Positions 7,871-16,622 are shown, counted from the stretch's first letter. The stretch is 64,000 nucleotides of DNA from Parabacteroides sp. PH5-46 (GCF_029892785.1 NZ_JARXXA010000009.1:62001-126000); one strand, 5' to 3'. The notes: generated by a model from the letters alone, not told the origin. Program-made: numbers and translations.

Positions 7871-9019
7871 TTACAAAAGTACGAATAATTCTTCGGCGCG
7901 TTCCATATTTTTAATGATAGGGACCGAGAAGGGGCATTTATCCTCGCAATTACCACATGCTATACAATCGGCTCCACTTGCAGCTAAGGATTTGTAATGC
8001 TGCCGGATGCTCGGCGGGATATTCGCGGTATCTAAAGAGGCGATATCAAGGTACTTATTAACCATAGCTATGTCGATATTGACAGGGCAGGGCTGGCAAT
8101 GGTTGCAATACACGCATTGGCCACTCAGTTCTCCCTGATAGCCGCTTATTATATCCATATAATCCCGTTGCTCTTCCGGTGTATTCAGGTAAGCTACAGC
8201 TTCTTCTACTTGCCGGGCAGACTGGCAGCCAATCATTGTACTAACTACTCCCGGACGGGTAAGTGCATAATGAATACATTGCGGAACGCTCATGGCCTTC
8301 TTGAAAGGGGAATGTTCGGCAGACAAAAGCCGTCCACCTCCCAGAGTTTTCATTACCGTAATGGCAATTCCCTGTTGCTCACAGTATTTATAAAGTTCTG
8401 CGCGTACCGGGTCTATGGTTACATATTGCTGAGCGGAAAGTTCTTCCATTGTACTTAGTACATCTGTCTCGGCAGGAGTCATATCAAATGCCGGATTGAT
8501 ACTAAACATCATCAGGTCTACAATCCCTGTTTCCAGAAGTTTCCTGGCCACAACAGGATTGTGAGAGCTTGTTCCGATAGCCCGGATAACACCTTTCTGC
8601 TTCAATTCCAAAGCATAATCAACAATCCCGTTGGAATAAATCTGCTCAAAGGCCTCATCAGAATCCATAAAGAATAACATGCCTACGTCTATATAATCGG
8701 TACCAAGGTTATCCAGCAGTTTCTCGAAGTATCTTTTGCAGGTAGGCAAGTCGCGGCTTACATCGTATTGCTCACTTAAATCTACCGATCCGATATGCCC
8801 TTGTATTATCATATCTTTCCGTCGGTTACCAAGCGCTTTGCCGATGTTACGCCTCACTTCGTCGCCGGGCATGAATAGATCCATGATATTTATACCATGC
8901 TCCAATGCCGCATGAATTGTTTCTTCAACTACAGCATATGGCTTACCATCCAGATGCTCTGATCCTAGGCCTATAACACTGGCCGACATTCCGGTTTTCC
9001 CTATTTTTCTATATTCCAT
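7871..9019 (-). CDS. Aldo/keto reductase with C-terminal ferredoxin-like domain
   Basis: A 382-residue cytoplasmic protein. Residues 1-270 are an aldo/keto reductase barrel, opening with MEYRKIGKTGMSASVIGLGSE and including IRAIGTSSHNP. The last hundred residues hold CVYCNHCQPCPVNIDI and CIACGNCEDKCPFSV, two cysteine clusters as in the Fer4-linked AKR group of anaerobes. It probably reduces a carbonyl with electrons supplied via Fe-S clusters or NADPH; the substrate is unknown. It heads an operon with the hemolysin III gene and has its own -7 box at 9049-9056. Confidence 0.88.
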   Translation of the reverse strand: MEYRKIGKTGMSASVIGLGSEHLDGKPYAVVEETIHAALEHGINIMDLFMPGDEVRRNIGKALGNRRKDMIIQGHIGSVDLSEQYDVSRDLPTCKRYFEKLLDNLGTDYIDVGMLFFMDSDEAFEQIYSNGIVDYALELKQKGVIRAIGTSSHNPVVARKLLETGIVDLMMFSINPAFDMTPAETDVLSTMEELSAQQYVTIDPVRAELYKYCEQQGIAITVMKTLGGGRLLSAEHSPFKKAMSVPQCIHYALTRPGVVSTMIGCQSARQVEEAVAYLNTPEEQRDYMDIISGYQGELSGQCVYCNHCQPCPVNIDIAMVNKYLDIASLDTANIPPSIRQHYKSLAASGADCIACGNCEDKCPFSVPIIKNMERAEELFVLL

Positions 9020-9048
9020 AATTTAATTTCTACTATTATTTAGCAATA

Positions 9049-9056
9049 CAAAGTTA
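9049..9056 (-). promoter_or_regulatory. -7 box (TAACTTTG) of the aldo/keto reductase gene
   Basis: An exact TAnnTTTG match on the minus strand, 30 bases before the ATG. It separates the reductase operon from the glycoside hydrolase genes upstream. Confidence 0.6.
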
Positions 9057-9133
9057 AGAGGAGATTTGATTGGTGTGTTTGCTATACGGTTCAATTTACT
9101 TTACTGAATAGTTCAAAAAAGAATATTTAAAAA

Positions 9134-9253
9134 AGTTGCTGGGTCACAACTGTGACCCACGTGGTTCACGTCTGTCGACCAGCTGGGTCACAGCTGTCGA
9201 CCAGGTGGTTCACAACCGTGACCCAGTTGATCGACAATTGTAACCCAGCAACT
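9134..9253. repeat. Five-unit, 22-bp-period palindromic array (array A)
   Basis: Five units of exactly 22 bases start at 9139, 9161, 9183, 9205 and 9227. Each holds two alternating imperfect palindromes 11 bases apart: one of the type TCACAnCTGTGA and one of the type CCAGCTGG or CCACGTGG. The outermost 11 bases, AGTTGCTGGGT (9134-9144) and ACCCAGCAACT (9243-9253), are perfectly complementary, with A-runs outside on the left and T-runs on the right. It lies downstream of the GH5 stop and upstream of the reductase promoter. A transcript would fold into a long hairpin. The rest of the 278-base gap shows only the promoter. Confidence 0.85.
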
Positions 9254-9297
9254 TTTTGCTAAACAAAATAATGCTTTAATACACTCGCAAAATGAGC

Positions 9298-10563
9298 TTA
9301 CGGCCTCATTCCCATAGCCTTTATATATCCTTCATTTTTAGAAGTGTTGGCTAATTTCATATTCTCCAGTAAATCGTTCAATGCTTTTTTTACCAGTTCC
9401 TGATCCGGACGTGCTTCGCGTATCTTTGCAAAGCTGCTCCGGTCTGCCTTTGTATATTCTACAATCACATTCCAGTTCTCCGGAGCTGGGATTGTACGCA
9501 TACAAGCGCCGCCTTCCGTCATCTTCTTATAGGGCCAATAGTGCCAGCCGATGTTGTTGCGCTCCATTAAGCGAGTCCAGGCTCCTACCCACTCGTCGCT
9601 GTTTTCGCCGGTTTCACCCATATATATAGGCAGGTTTACGCCGTCTCTGAAATCTACAAAATCCTGAATATTATGCTGTAACGTATCACACCAGTAGCGG
9701 TGGCAGGTATACATCATATTATCGTCGAATGTAGAGTCTTTGAATATCGAAAAATTACCGTTCCATTGTGCGCCGGCAAGTAATACAACATGGTTTTTAT
9801 CTACTGTACGAATGGCTTCTACACATCTTTTATAGAGAGGCTCAAGCAAGTCGTTCAAATGAGCAAAATCTTCCAGGAAATAGTGGGCTATCGGCTCGTT
9901 CAGCAAATCATATCCCAGTATAATAGTGTCGTTTGCATAATGTTCGGCTATATTCTTCCAGATATCGCAAAACAGATCCTGGCTCTCTTTGCTTTCCAGC
10001 AGCCAGGGGTACCCATAGCTATCATCTATGTTATCACCGGTTTGCCCTCCCGGAGCATCGTGCATATCCAGAATAACATAGAGGCCTTCCTGCCGGCACC
10101 ATTCTACGGCCTGGTCTATCAGTTCAAAGCCGTTCTGATCCGAGCTCAAACCCATATAACCCTCATCTGTAAAGAGCTTGTAATGGAATGGGATACGCAG
10201 CGAATTCATGCCCGTTTGCTTAATGTACTTAATATCCTCTGCTGTGATATAATTTTTCTTAAACTCATTCCAGAAGTTTTTGGTAAAATCGGGGCCTACC
10301 ATCTCGCAAAAGGCGTCATTTATAGTCCTATACGAGTTTACGTTCTGAAACAAAAACATATATCCTTCCGGATTCAGCCAGTTCCCCAGATTTGTCCCTT
10401 GGATAAGTATTTTTTCGCCATTTGATTTAATCAAGTCCGGACCCTGCACGCGGATAAAAGCTTCGCGGGGAAGTGATTGATCTTTTGGTTGATCTTTCGA
10501 CTGCTGACAGCTGATCATCAACAACATAGTTGCAACGACTACAAATAATAAATTCTTTCCCAT
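9298..10563 (-). CDS. GH5-family glycoside hydrolase lipoprotein
   Basis: A 421-residue protein with a lipoprotein signal (MLLMISC, Cys19). The TIM-barrel of clan GH-A is recognised from GTNLGNWLNPEGYMF, LRIPFHY, LYVILDMHDAPGGQTG and WHYWPYK. The catalytic acid is Glu223 in LLNEP and the nucleophile Glu317 in YMGETGE. GH5 covers endoglucanases, mannanases and exo-glucosidases, and the substrate cannot be named. The LxIPxHY and DMHxAPGGQ pattern is like exo-beta-1,3-glucanase or endoglucanase subfamilies. It follows a GH105 gene by 32 bases on the same strand, so the two probably form an operon without SusC/SusD. Confidence 0.88.
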   Translation of the reverse strand: MGKNLLFVVVATMLLMISCQQSKDQPKDQSLPREAFIRVQGPDLIKSNGEKILIQGTNLGNWLNPEGYMFLFQNVNSYRTINDAFCEMVGPDFTKNFWNEFKKNYITAEDIKYIKQTGMNSLRIPFHYKLFTDEGYMGLSSDQNGFELIDQAVEWCRQEGLYVILDMHDAPGGQTGDNIDDSYGYPWLLESKESQDLFCDIWKNIAEHYANDTIILGYDLLNEPIAHYFLEDFAHLNDLLEPLYKRCVEAIRTVDKNHVVLLAGAQWNGNFSIFKDSTFDDNMMYTCHRYWCDTLQHNIQDFVDFRDGVNLPIYMGETGENSDEWVGAWTRLMERNNIGWHYWPYKKMTEGGACMRTIPAPENWNVIVEYTKADRSSFAKIREARPDQELVKKALNDLLENMKLANTSKNEGYIKAMGMRP

Positions 10564-10595
10564 TTTATCAATATTTAGTTCTTTAATAAATTTAC

Positions 10596-11651
10596 TTACA
10601 AAACATTACTCTCTGCAGCCACCATCATAAGCAGGAAAGCCTGCGCTTCAGTAGAGGTACCGGGACTATTAAACATCGGCGAGCCGGCAGCACCCTGCAC
10701 ATATCCATATTGATCTACCTTAGACAGAGCCCCTTGTTGCATTTGCTTGGCAGCCTGCAAATAAGAGGAGTCTATTGCTCCGTTTTTCACGGCTTTATAG
10801 ATCGCAAAAGCTGTCATCTGAGAGAGATTCGTTTCTACATAAGTCTGAGGATTATCTACTATATCATGGAAAAGCCCGTCCGGACGCATATTGGGTAGCA
10901 AGCCTTCCAATAGTTCTACCAGATAAGAAGCCACTTCTTCCCGGTATGTTTGTTGTGCCTTGGGTAACAGCTCATATACAATAGCAAAAGAGGCTGCTGC
11001 CCAACCATTTCCACCTCCCCAGCTATTTTCAGTCAGGAAGCGGTTTTCGTCATCACTCCAACGATGCGAATACAGCTTCTTCTTGGGTTGCCACAGGCGG
11101 GTCCGATAGCCCCTGAGTTGCTTCATACACTCCTCAGAATCCTGATATGCAGCCAAAAAGGGAGGAAGCATATAGATAGAGTCGCTCCATAGCTGCTTGC
11201 TGTCGTTCAGGTGATATAGTGTTCCGTTCGGATCACGCGGAGCCTTATTTTTGCAATAATCGTACAAGCGATCAGCTGCCGATTTGTATTTTTCGTCGCC
11301 AAACAACTCGTAGGCTTTTAATATGCCGCAGCCTGCCGCTACAGGGTCTGTAACATTATGCCCCGAGCCAAGCATACAAGTACGTCCGTCAGGCGACTGG
11401 CGCAGAATGGCTTCGTCTACCAAAAAACGCAGCATTTCAAACTCCCGGCATTCAATCATGGCCTGAATAGTGGTTCCCTGCTCCCAAGAGGCACGTTGCA
11501 TGGCCAACATGGCATAGCGTACCTTCAGTAAAAGAAGATTATCAGGTCTGTTTTCTTCTGCAAAAGTAGCTGCTTTTGCTGCATATCCTCCTACTGCTGT
11601 GGCAGGTATAATAAGGGATAGGTTACGGATAAAGTGTCGTCTGTTTTGCAT
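10596..11651 (-). CDS. GH105/GH88-type unsaturated glycosyl hydrolase
   Basis: A 351-residue protein with a twin-arginine-like signal (RRHFIRNLSL...AVGGYAAKAA, residues 4-27). The (alpha/alpha)6 barrel of the Glyco_hydro_88 family is visible in MLAMQRASWEQGTTIQAMI, LGSGHNVTDPVAAGCGILKA, WSDSIYMLPPFLAAYQDS and WGGGNGWAAASFA; the aspartates in NVTDP and WSDS are where the family keeps its catalytic acids. GH105 enzymes remove the unsaturated uronic acid left by polysaccharide lyases on rhamnogalacturonan or related glycans. It is the first gene of the pair with GH5. No exact -7 box was found upstream. Confidence 0.85.
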   Translation of the reverse strand: MQNRRHFIRNLSLIIPATAVGGYAAKAATFAEENRPDNLLLLKVRYAMLAMQRASWEQGTTIQAMIECREFEMLRFLVDEAILRQSPDGRTCMLGSGHNVTDPVAAGCGILKAYELFGDEKYKSAADRLYDYCKNKAPRDPNGTLYHLNDSKQLWSDSIYMLPPFLAAYQDSEECMKQLRGYRTRLWQPKKKLYSHRWSDDENRFLTENSWGGGNGWAAASFAIVYELLPKAQQTYREEVASYLVELLEGLLPNMRPDGLFHDIVDNPQTYVETNLSQMTAFAIYKAVKNGAIDSSYLQAAKQMQQGALSKVDQYGYVQGAAGSPMFNSPGTSTEAQAFLLMMVAAESNVL

Positions 11652-11772
11652 GGTTTAATTTTTAATTATACTATAACATTGGTCTTTAATTCGTTCGTAG
11701 AGTCTGTAAAAAATAAATCAGGCCTAAAATACATTATTTATTCGGAACATAGGTTATTTACGTCTGATTTTG

Positions 11773-11780
11773 TAGATTTG
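11773..11780 (+). promoter_or_regulatory. -7 box (TAGATTTG) of the TlpA-like gene
   Basis: An exact TAnnTTTG match ending 26 bases before the ATG at 11806. The remainder of the 154-base gap to the divergent GH105 gene is AT-rich without further recognisable signals. Confidence 0.6.
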
Positions 11781-11805
11781 TCAATCAAATTCAAGTATTT
11801 TACGT

Positions 11806-12789
11806 ATGAAACAGTTTTTTGCTATTATAACAGCTTGCGCATTGCTGGCCGGTTGCCAGCAGGCTCCCGAAGGATATGTAATAAAGGGAGAAGTAGAGGG
11901 TGCCTCCGAAGGAATGGTTTACCTGAAATCGTTTCGTAACAAGATGTTCTTCAATACCGATTCTGCAGAAATCAAAGAGGGGCATTTTGAGTTTAGCGGG
12001 AAGGTAGAAACTCCATTATTATATGGATTGGCTACTGAAGACATGAGGTATCCGGCGCAATTCTTCGTTGAAAATAAAGCAATGAATGTTGTACTGAATG
12101 CCGAAGATGGCTCCATCAGCATACAAGGTTCTCCGGCCAATGATATCTTTTTAGAAAATGCAGAAAAGGTATTTGAAAAGGGCTATAATATAGATAGTTT
12201 GGTAACAAAATACCCGGACTCTCCGGTCGCGGCTTTTTATTTATACCGCTATTTCACATATCAGCTAACACTGGATAATTTGAAAGATACACGAGCCAAA
12301 CTGGCTCCCACTCTGGCATCTTGCCCCTATATCCTGGACCTGGATAAGATTATTACACAGTTGGAAAACGTGCAGATAGGGAAGGTTGCTCCCGAGTTCT
12401 CATTGCCCGATACTGCAGGTGTACAGGTATCCTTGTCATCATTCCGGGGCAAATATCTTTTGATTGACTTCTGGGCAGCCTGGTGCCCTCCCTGCCGCCG
12501 CGAAAACCCCAATGTAGTGAAGGCATTTGAAGACTTCAAGGACAAGGGTTTTACCGTTTTAGGAATATCTCTGGATCGTGATAAAAGTCAATGGCTAAAA
12601 GCAATAGCAGATGACAAACTGACCTGGACACACCTTTCCGACCTGAAATATTGGGACTCCGAAATTCCGGCACTTTATGGGGTACGTGGAATCCCCGACA
12701 ATGTATTGCTAAACCCGGAAGGTATTATAATTGCCAGGAATATAACAGGTGAGGCATTGCACAATAAGCTGAAAGAAGTGATGCCTTAA
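11806..12789 (+). CDS. TlpA-like thiol-disulfide lipoprotein with DUF4369 domain
   Basis: A 327-residue lipoprotein (lipobox LLAGC, Cys17). Residues 20-115 form a DUF4369-type beta domain, beginning YVIKGEVEGASEGMVYL. Residues 190-327 are a thioredoxin-fold AhpC/TSA-Redoxin domain with the active site WCPPC (Cys227, Cys230) and the cis-proline region RGIPDNVL. Such proteins reduce disulfides in the periplasm, in cytochrome maturation or in redox homeostasis, and are abundant in Bacteroidetes. It is a single gene with its own promoter. Confidence 0.9.
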   Translation: MKQFFAIITACALLAGCQQAPEGYVIKGEVEGASEGMVYLKSFRNKMFFNTDSAEIKEGHFEFSGKVETPLLYGLATEDMRYPAQFFVENKAMNVVLNAEDGSISIQGSPANDIFLENAEKVFEKGYNIDSLVTKYPDSPVAAFYLYRYFTYQLTLDNLKDTRAKLAPTLASCPYILDLDKIITQLENVQIGKVAPEFSLPDTAGVQVSLSSFRGKYLLIDFWAAWCPPCRRENPNVVKAFEDFKDKGFTVLGISLDRDKSQWLKAIADDKLTWTHLSDLKYWDSEIPALYGVRGIPDNVLLNPEGIIIARNITGEALHNKLKEVMP

Positions 12790-12803
12790 CAAGCTGCTAT
12801 TAT

Positions 12804-13226
12804 TTACTGTTTCGTCATAACAGTAGACCAGGCTTTGATCAGTTTCTGGTCATAATAAAGGGCTCCGTCCATATAACAGACATTGTTATTACGGGCGGTT
12901 ATCTCATAGCCATTCAGCAAAGTATCTCCTATTGTGAATTTTGAATACGTACGATTCCTATCAACGTGAATCGTGCCTTTTTGTGTACCCATCTGTTTTA
13001 TATCCGGGGATTCATACGTATACTGCCAGGATGAAATCTGGTTGATAACAAGTTGAGATTCAAACTTGCCTTCTTCGTCATAAAACCAACTTTCTCTAAC
13101 AATCTGATCAGGTAATATCCTGATAGATAGCCCTCCGTTTTCTTTTATGATTTCGCCTTGCGGATAGGTTAATTCGGTAATGCACAACCAATCCGAATCC
13201 TCAGAGAATAAATGTTTCGCTTCCAT
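12804..13226 (-). CDS. Uncharacterised small beta-rich protein
   Basis: A 140-residue protein that I do not recognise. It has no signal peptide or membrane segment. The sequence alternates hydrophobic and polar residues (LSIRILPDQIVRESWFYDEE, SYTYESP-like strands), as in a lipocalin-like or all-beta fold. It converges on the TlpA-like gene with a 14-base gap and lies downstream of the FtsB-like operon. Codon use resembles its neighbours, which supports it being a real gene. Confidence 0.6.
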   Translation of the reverse strand: MEAKHLFSEDSDWLCITELTYPQGEIIKENGGLSIRILPDQIVRESWFYDEEGKFESQLVINQISSWQYTYESPDIKQMGTQKGTIHVDRNRTYSKFTIGDTLLNGYEITARNNNVCYMDGALYYDQKLIKAWSTVMTKQ

Positions 13227-13247
13227 AGTATTTGTTTGTTTTAGAAG

Positions 13248-13265
13248 GACAATCCACTGATTGTC
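13248..13265. repeat. Short perfect inverted repeat GACAATC-N4-GATTGTC
   Basis: An 18-base dyad between the membrane-protein stop (13289) and the start of the small beta-rich protein (13226), both on the minus strand. It could be an operator of the latter or a weak 3-prime hairpin of the former; there is no T-run. Confidence 0.4.
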
Positions 13266-13288
13266 GAATGTTTAAATAAGAGTTTTAA

Positions 13289-13612
13289 TCATTTCTTATG
13301 GCTCATAAAAGCCGAATAAAGTAGCAAAAGTGCAGCAATCGTCATACAAAGTATCCACTCATTTCTATTCATAAACATAAAAGAAGAAGCTACAATCAGC
13401 AACAGACTGGCTATCACATTAAAAATCTGCAAACGCCGTGTGCGAAAATCCATATCTTTAGTAGGAGTTGTCAGATGGACAATAGCAATACCTGCAGCAC
13501 CTAATGCAAATAAATAGGGAGCAAAAAACAACTTCGTTATAAATAATACAGCCCCAAATAAAAGCAATAAAGCTGAAAAATTAAAGATGATGGAACGCAA
13601 CTGTTTACTCAT
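13289..13612 (-). CDS. Small four-helix membrane protein
   Basis: A 107-residue protein with four hydrophobic segments (about 8-28, 30-45, 58-76 and 82-100) and short polar linkers such as PTKDMDFRTRRLQ. Its ATG overlaps the stop of the FtsB-like gene by one base (TAATG), so the two are translationally coupled. Proteins of this size and topology follow divIC/ftsB-like genes in Bacteroidales, but no function is established. It could assist the division complex (inference from position only). Confidence 0.72.
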   Translation of the reverse strand: MSKQLRSIIFNFSALLLLFGAVLFITKLFFAPYLFALGAAGIAIVHLTTPTKDMDFRTRRLQIFNVIASLLLIVASSFMFMNRNEWILCMTIAALLLLYSAFMSHKK

Positions 13613-13917
13613 TACTTCTTTTTAATTATAAACACATCCTCGTTAGACTTTTTCATCAGGTATTCCTCGCGGGCAAACCGTTCAAGTCCTTCTTTGTCAG
13701 TATGCAGATCGTTCAACTTTTGAGTATTTGTTTCAATCTCTTTCTGATAGTATTTGATCTCCTTTTCCAGTTCCTTTATTTTCTCGTCATATTCATAGCG
13801 TTTATACAGATTGCTGTCGCCCGCTGTAAAAGTAAGAGCCACAACTCCTATCGTAACCAGCCAGTAAGCATTTATTTTTGACAGGTATTTCGTATAAAAA
13901 TCTTTCAGAACAGACAT
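13612..13917 (-). CDS. FtsB/DivIC-like septum formation protein
   Basis: A 101-residue bitopic membrane protein. One transmembrane segment (about 18-34) is followed by a charged coiled coil (YDEKIKELEKEIKYYQKEIE, 45-75) and the FtsB/DivIC ending GLERFAREEYLMKKSNEDVFI. In other bacteria this protein joins FtsL and FtsQ in the divisome and activates septal wall synthesis. It heads a two-gene operon and is divergent from dnaX, with the two promoters lying side by side. Confidence 0.85.
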   Translation of the reverse strand: MSVLKDFYTKYLSKINAYWLVTIGVVALTFTAGDSNLYKRYEYDEKIKELEKEIKYYQKEIETNTQKLNDLHTDKEGLERFAREEYLMKKSNEDVFIIKKK

Positions 13918-13934
13918 AGAAATTTCTTTTCCTA

Positions 13935-13963
13935 CAAAGATAAATGAATTATTTATATCTTTG
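13935..13963. promoter_or_regulatory. Two divergent TATCTTTG -7 boxes
   Basis: CAAAGATA at 13935-13942 is the minus-strand box of the FtsB-like operon; TATCTTTG at 13956-13963 is the plus-strand box of dnaX. Each lies 18 to 25 bases before its ATG. The boxes are only 13 bases apart, so the two polymerases compete for overlapping DNA. Confidence 0.65.
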
Positions 13964-13987
13964 TGTTAAGTAAGAAAAAAACAACGA

Positions 13988-15739
13988 ATGGATAATTATA
14001 TTGTTTCGGCAAGAAAATACAGACCTTCTACTTTTCGTAATGTTGTGGGCCAAAAATCATTAACTACAACATTAAAAAATGCGATAGCAAATAACAAATT
14101 GGCTCATGCTTATTTATTCTGTGGTCCGCGCGGAGTAGGAAAAACATCCTGTGCCCGTATTTTCGCCAAAACAATCAACTGCCTGCAACCCACAGCCGAA
14201 GGAGAAGCTTGCAACGCCTGTGAATCGTGCATAGCCTTCAATGAGCAACGCTCGTACAATATTCATGAGTTGGATGCTGCATCCAACAACTCGGTAGACG
14301 ACATTCGTACACTGATAGACCAGGTACGCATACCACCGGCTTTAGGGAAATATAAAGTATTTATCATAGACGAGGTACATATGCTGAGTGCTGCGGCATT
14401 CAACGCCTTTCTGAAAACACTGGAAGAGCCGCCTCATCACGCCTTGTTTATTTTGGCTACTACCGAGAAACACAAGGTATTACCTACTATACTTTCCCGC
14501 TGCCAGATTTACGATTTTTCCCGTATTTCCATATCAGACATGGTAGAGCATCTGGAGTATGTAGCCTCTCAGGAAGGAGCTACTGCCGAAGCAGAAGCAC
14601 TAAATGTAATCGCCCAGAAAGCAGACGGAGGAATGCGCGACGCCTTGTCTATATTTGACCAGGTACTCAGTTTCACCAATGGAAACATCACCTATCAAGC
14701 TGTTATCGACAACCTGAATGTATTGGACTATGAGTACTACTTCAGGCTAACAGATGCAATGCTGACAGGTAATGTAAGAGAGGCCATTTTGATACTCAAT
14801 GAGATTTTAAGCAAAGGCTTTGACGGTCAGAATATCATTACCGGCTTGGCCTCGCATTTTCGCGACTTACTGATTTGCAGAGATGAAGCAACTCTCGTTC
14901 TGTTCGAAGTAGGTGCCTCTATCCGGGAGCGCTACAAGGAGACAGCCAAACGCTGTCCGGAGCAGTTCCTATACAAAGCGATAGAACTAGCTAATTCATG
15001 CGATCTGAACTATCGCATCAGTCGAAATAAGCGCCTACTACTGGAGCTAACGCTGATACAGCTCTGCCAACTATCTAAGTCGCAATCGGACGACAGTAAA
15101 AAAAAACGCCTGATTGAACCGGTAGACGGTGTTTCGCCTCAAAATCAAACACAAAACCAAGCACAAACTCCTCCTCCTGCTCAAAATGCAGTAGTGACAA
15201 CACAAATGCCGGCATCGGCATCAGTAGCACCGCCCCCTCCAAGTCAGCCCTACACACCTGGATTTTCTAAGAAGAATGTAGCACAAGGACCGGTATCTAC
15301 TTCCATCAAAAAGATAGAAGAAGAAATAAACAAACCTCAAAATCAATCGATTGCATCCGACACAGAGAAAGAGCAGACTACTCCTTTCGACAATGAAGCG
15401 CTAAAAAATGCATGGAACGGATATGCAGAAGCATTGGAGGGGAATGCCTACCTAAAAGGGATTATGGATAATTGCACGCCGGACTTGCAAGAGGATTTTC
15501 ATTTTGAGATAGCGATCCACAACCCCGGGCAACGCGATGAGTTATTAAACAACAGCATACATATCCTCACCCATTTACGTTCTCAGCTAAAAAACAGCCG
15601 GGTACAAATGCGGATACGTATGCTGGAAACAAATGAAAAGAAACTGGCTTATACTTCGGCAGACAAATACGAACATTTATCTGCCGTTAACCCCCTTTTA
15701 AACAAGTTAAAAGACGAGTTTAATCTCATGCCGGATTAA
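13988..15739 (+). CDS. dnaX: DNA polymerase III subunit tau/gamma
   Basis: A 583-residue clamp-loader ATPase. The Walker A GPRGVGKT is at 46-53, the four zinc-binding cysteines at 65, 75, 78 and 81, Walker B FIIDEVHML around 125-133, and sensor I LATTEKHKVLPTILSRCQ follows. Domains I-III end near residue 370. A Pro/Gln-rich linker runs about 385-430 and the C-terminal tau part binds the polymerase. A run of nine A at 15108-15116 lies just after domain III; a shift to either other frame meets a stop within four codons, which would give a gamma-like product of about 378 residues. The stop abuts the stop of the opposing DUF1080 gene with no gap. Confidence 0.95.
   Translation: MDNYIVSARKYRPSTFRNVVGQKSLTTTLKNAIANNKLAHAYLFCGPRGVGKTSCARIFAKTINCLQPTAEGEACNACESCIAFNEQRSYNIHELDAASNNSVDDIRTLIDQVRIPPALGKYKVFIIDEVHMLSAAAFNAFLKTLEEPPHHALFILATTEKHKVLPTILSRCQIYDFSRISISDMVEHLEYVASQEGATAEAEALNVIAQKADGGMRDALSIFDQVLSFTNGNITYQAVIDNLNVLDYEYYFRLTDAMLTGNVREAILILNEILSKGFDGQNIITGLASHFRDLLICRDEATLVLFEVGASIRERYKETAKRCPEQFLYKAIELANSCDLNYRISRNKRLLLELTLIQLCQLSKSQSDDSKKKRLIEPVDGVSPQNQTQNQAQTPPPAQNAVVTTQMPASASVAPPPPSQPYTPGFSKKNVAQGPVSTSIKKIEEEINKPQNQSIASDTEKEQTTPFDNEALKNAWNGYAEALEGNAYLKGIMDNCTPDLQEDFHFEIAIHNPGQRDELLNNSIHILTHLRSQLKNSRVQMRIRMLETNEKKLAYTSADKYEHLSAVNPLLNKLKDEFNLMPD
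15108..15116 (+). other. A9 slippery run in dnaX (possible gamma-producing site)
   Basis: Nine consecutive A encode Lys-Lys-Lys in the tau frame. In the -1 frame the next codons are ACG CCT GAT TGA; in the +1 frame AAC GCC TGA. Thermus dnaX uses an A9 run for transcriptional slippage, and E. coli uses A6G for ribosomal frameshifting, at the same place in the protein. No strong downstream stem was found. Confidence 0.55.
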
Positions 15740-16534
15740 TTAAAGTTCTCTTATCCAGATATTCCTGAAACTAATCGGTTCGCTTGGGTCGCCATGGCTT
15801 TGAAGGACGATCGGACCGACACCATGTTTCCGTACTTTCGGGAAACCGATATACTCTGTAGTTCCTAATATAGTAGTATGGTTCTGAAGAACAACTCCAT
15901 TATGAATAACTGTTACCGTAGGAGGAACGCGATATGTTCCGTCTTCTTTAAAGATCGGAGCCGAATAAATGATATCATACACATTCCACTCACCCGGTTT
16001 GCGCATAGCATTTGCCAGCGGAGGAGTTTGTTTATACACACTACCTGCCTGTCCGTTTACATAGGTTTCGTTATTATAGTTGTCCAGTATCTGTACTTCG
16101 TATAATCCTTGCATGAATACACCGCTATTACCTCTTCCCTGGCTGGTTCCGGTAATATTTTCAGGCACACACCATTCTAGGTGTAATTGGTAATTTTCAA
16201 ACTTCTGTTTGGTCTGGATATCACCCGTTTTCTTATCAACTGTAAATACACCATCATGCACTTTCCAAAGCGCAGGACCTCCTTGTGCGCCTTCCCATGC
16301 CGACAGGTCTTTTCCGTCAAACAGAATAATAGCATCCGAAGGGGCAGTAAGGGCAGCCGCTTTAGTGGTTGTTCCTGGAGTAACAATCTTGGGCTGTGGT
16401 GTCCAATACTCAGACATACCTGGTTTCATCCGCTCTGGTTGGGGATACTCTTTCTGTTGGGCATACGCGCCTACACAGATTGCAAAACTAAATGTAACTA
16501 ATAGAGATTTAGATATAAAACTTTTCTTGTTCAT
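15740..16534 (-). CDS. Secreted DUF1080 (3-keto-disaccharide hydrolase fold) protein
   Basis: A 264-residue protein with a signal peptide (to about residue 25, VGAYAQ). The DUF1080 domain, a concanavalin-like jelly roll, is recognised from IILFDGKDLSAWEG, NYQLHLEWCVP, RGNSGVFMQGLYEVQILDN and the final ISFRNIWIREL. Some members hydrolyse 3-keto-glycosides, working with Gfo/Idh/MocA oxidoreductases in a keto-sugar pathway in gut Bacteroidetes; no such partner lies nearby. It is probably a periplasmic enzyme. Confidence 0.87.
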   Translation of the reverse strand: MNKKSFISKSLLVTFSFAICVGAYAQQKEYPQPERMKPGMSEYWTPQPKIVTPGTTTKAAALTAPSDAIILFDGKDLSAWEGAQGGPALWKVHDGVFTVDKKTGDIQTKQKFENYQLHLEWCVPENITGTSQGRGNSGVFMQGLYEVQILDNYNNETYVNGQAGSVYKQTPPLANAMRKPGEWNVYDIIYSAPIFKEDGTYRVPPTVTVIHNGVVLQNHTTILGTTEYIGFPKVRKHGVGPIVLQSHGDPSEPISFRNIWIREL

Positions 16535-16622
16535 GGTATATAAAGTTTAGTTTGAATGCAAAATAAATAAAAATATCAAATCCAAAAGTGTATTTCCTCA
16601 CTTTTATTTATTATGATGGGAT

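Noticed and set aside
9134-9253. CRISPR array
   Set aside because: The 22-bp units are contiguous with no spacers, are degenerate and palindromic, and no cas genes are nearby. The same holds for the other four arrays.
9790-10425. A 211-codon open frame opposite GH5
   Set aside because: It is the antisense shadow of a clear GH5 gene; no family similarity, no promoter.
11634-11939. A 101-codon plus-strand frame between GH105 and the TlpA-like gene
   Set aside because: It covers the intergenic promoter and overlaps the TlpA-like gene in another frame.
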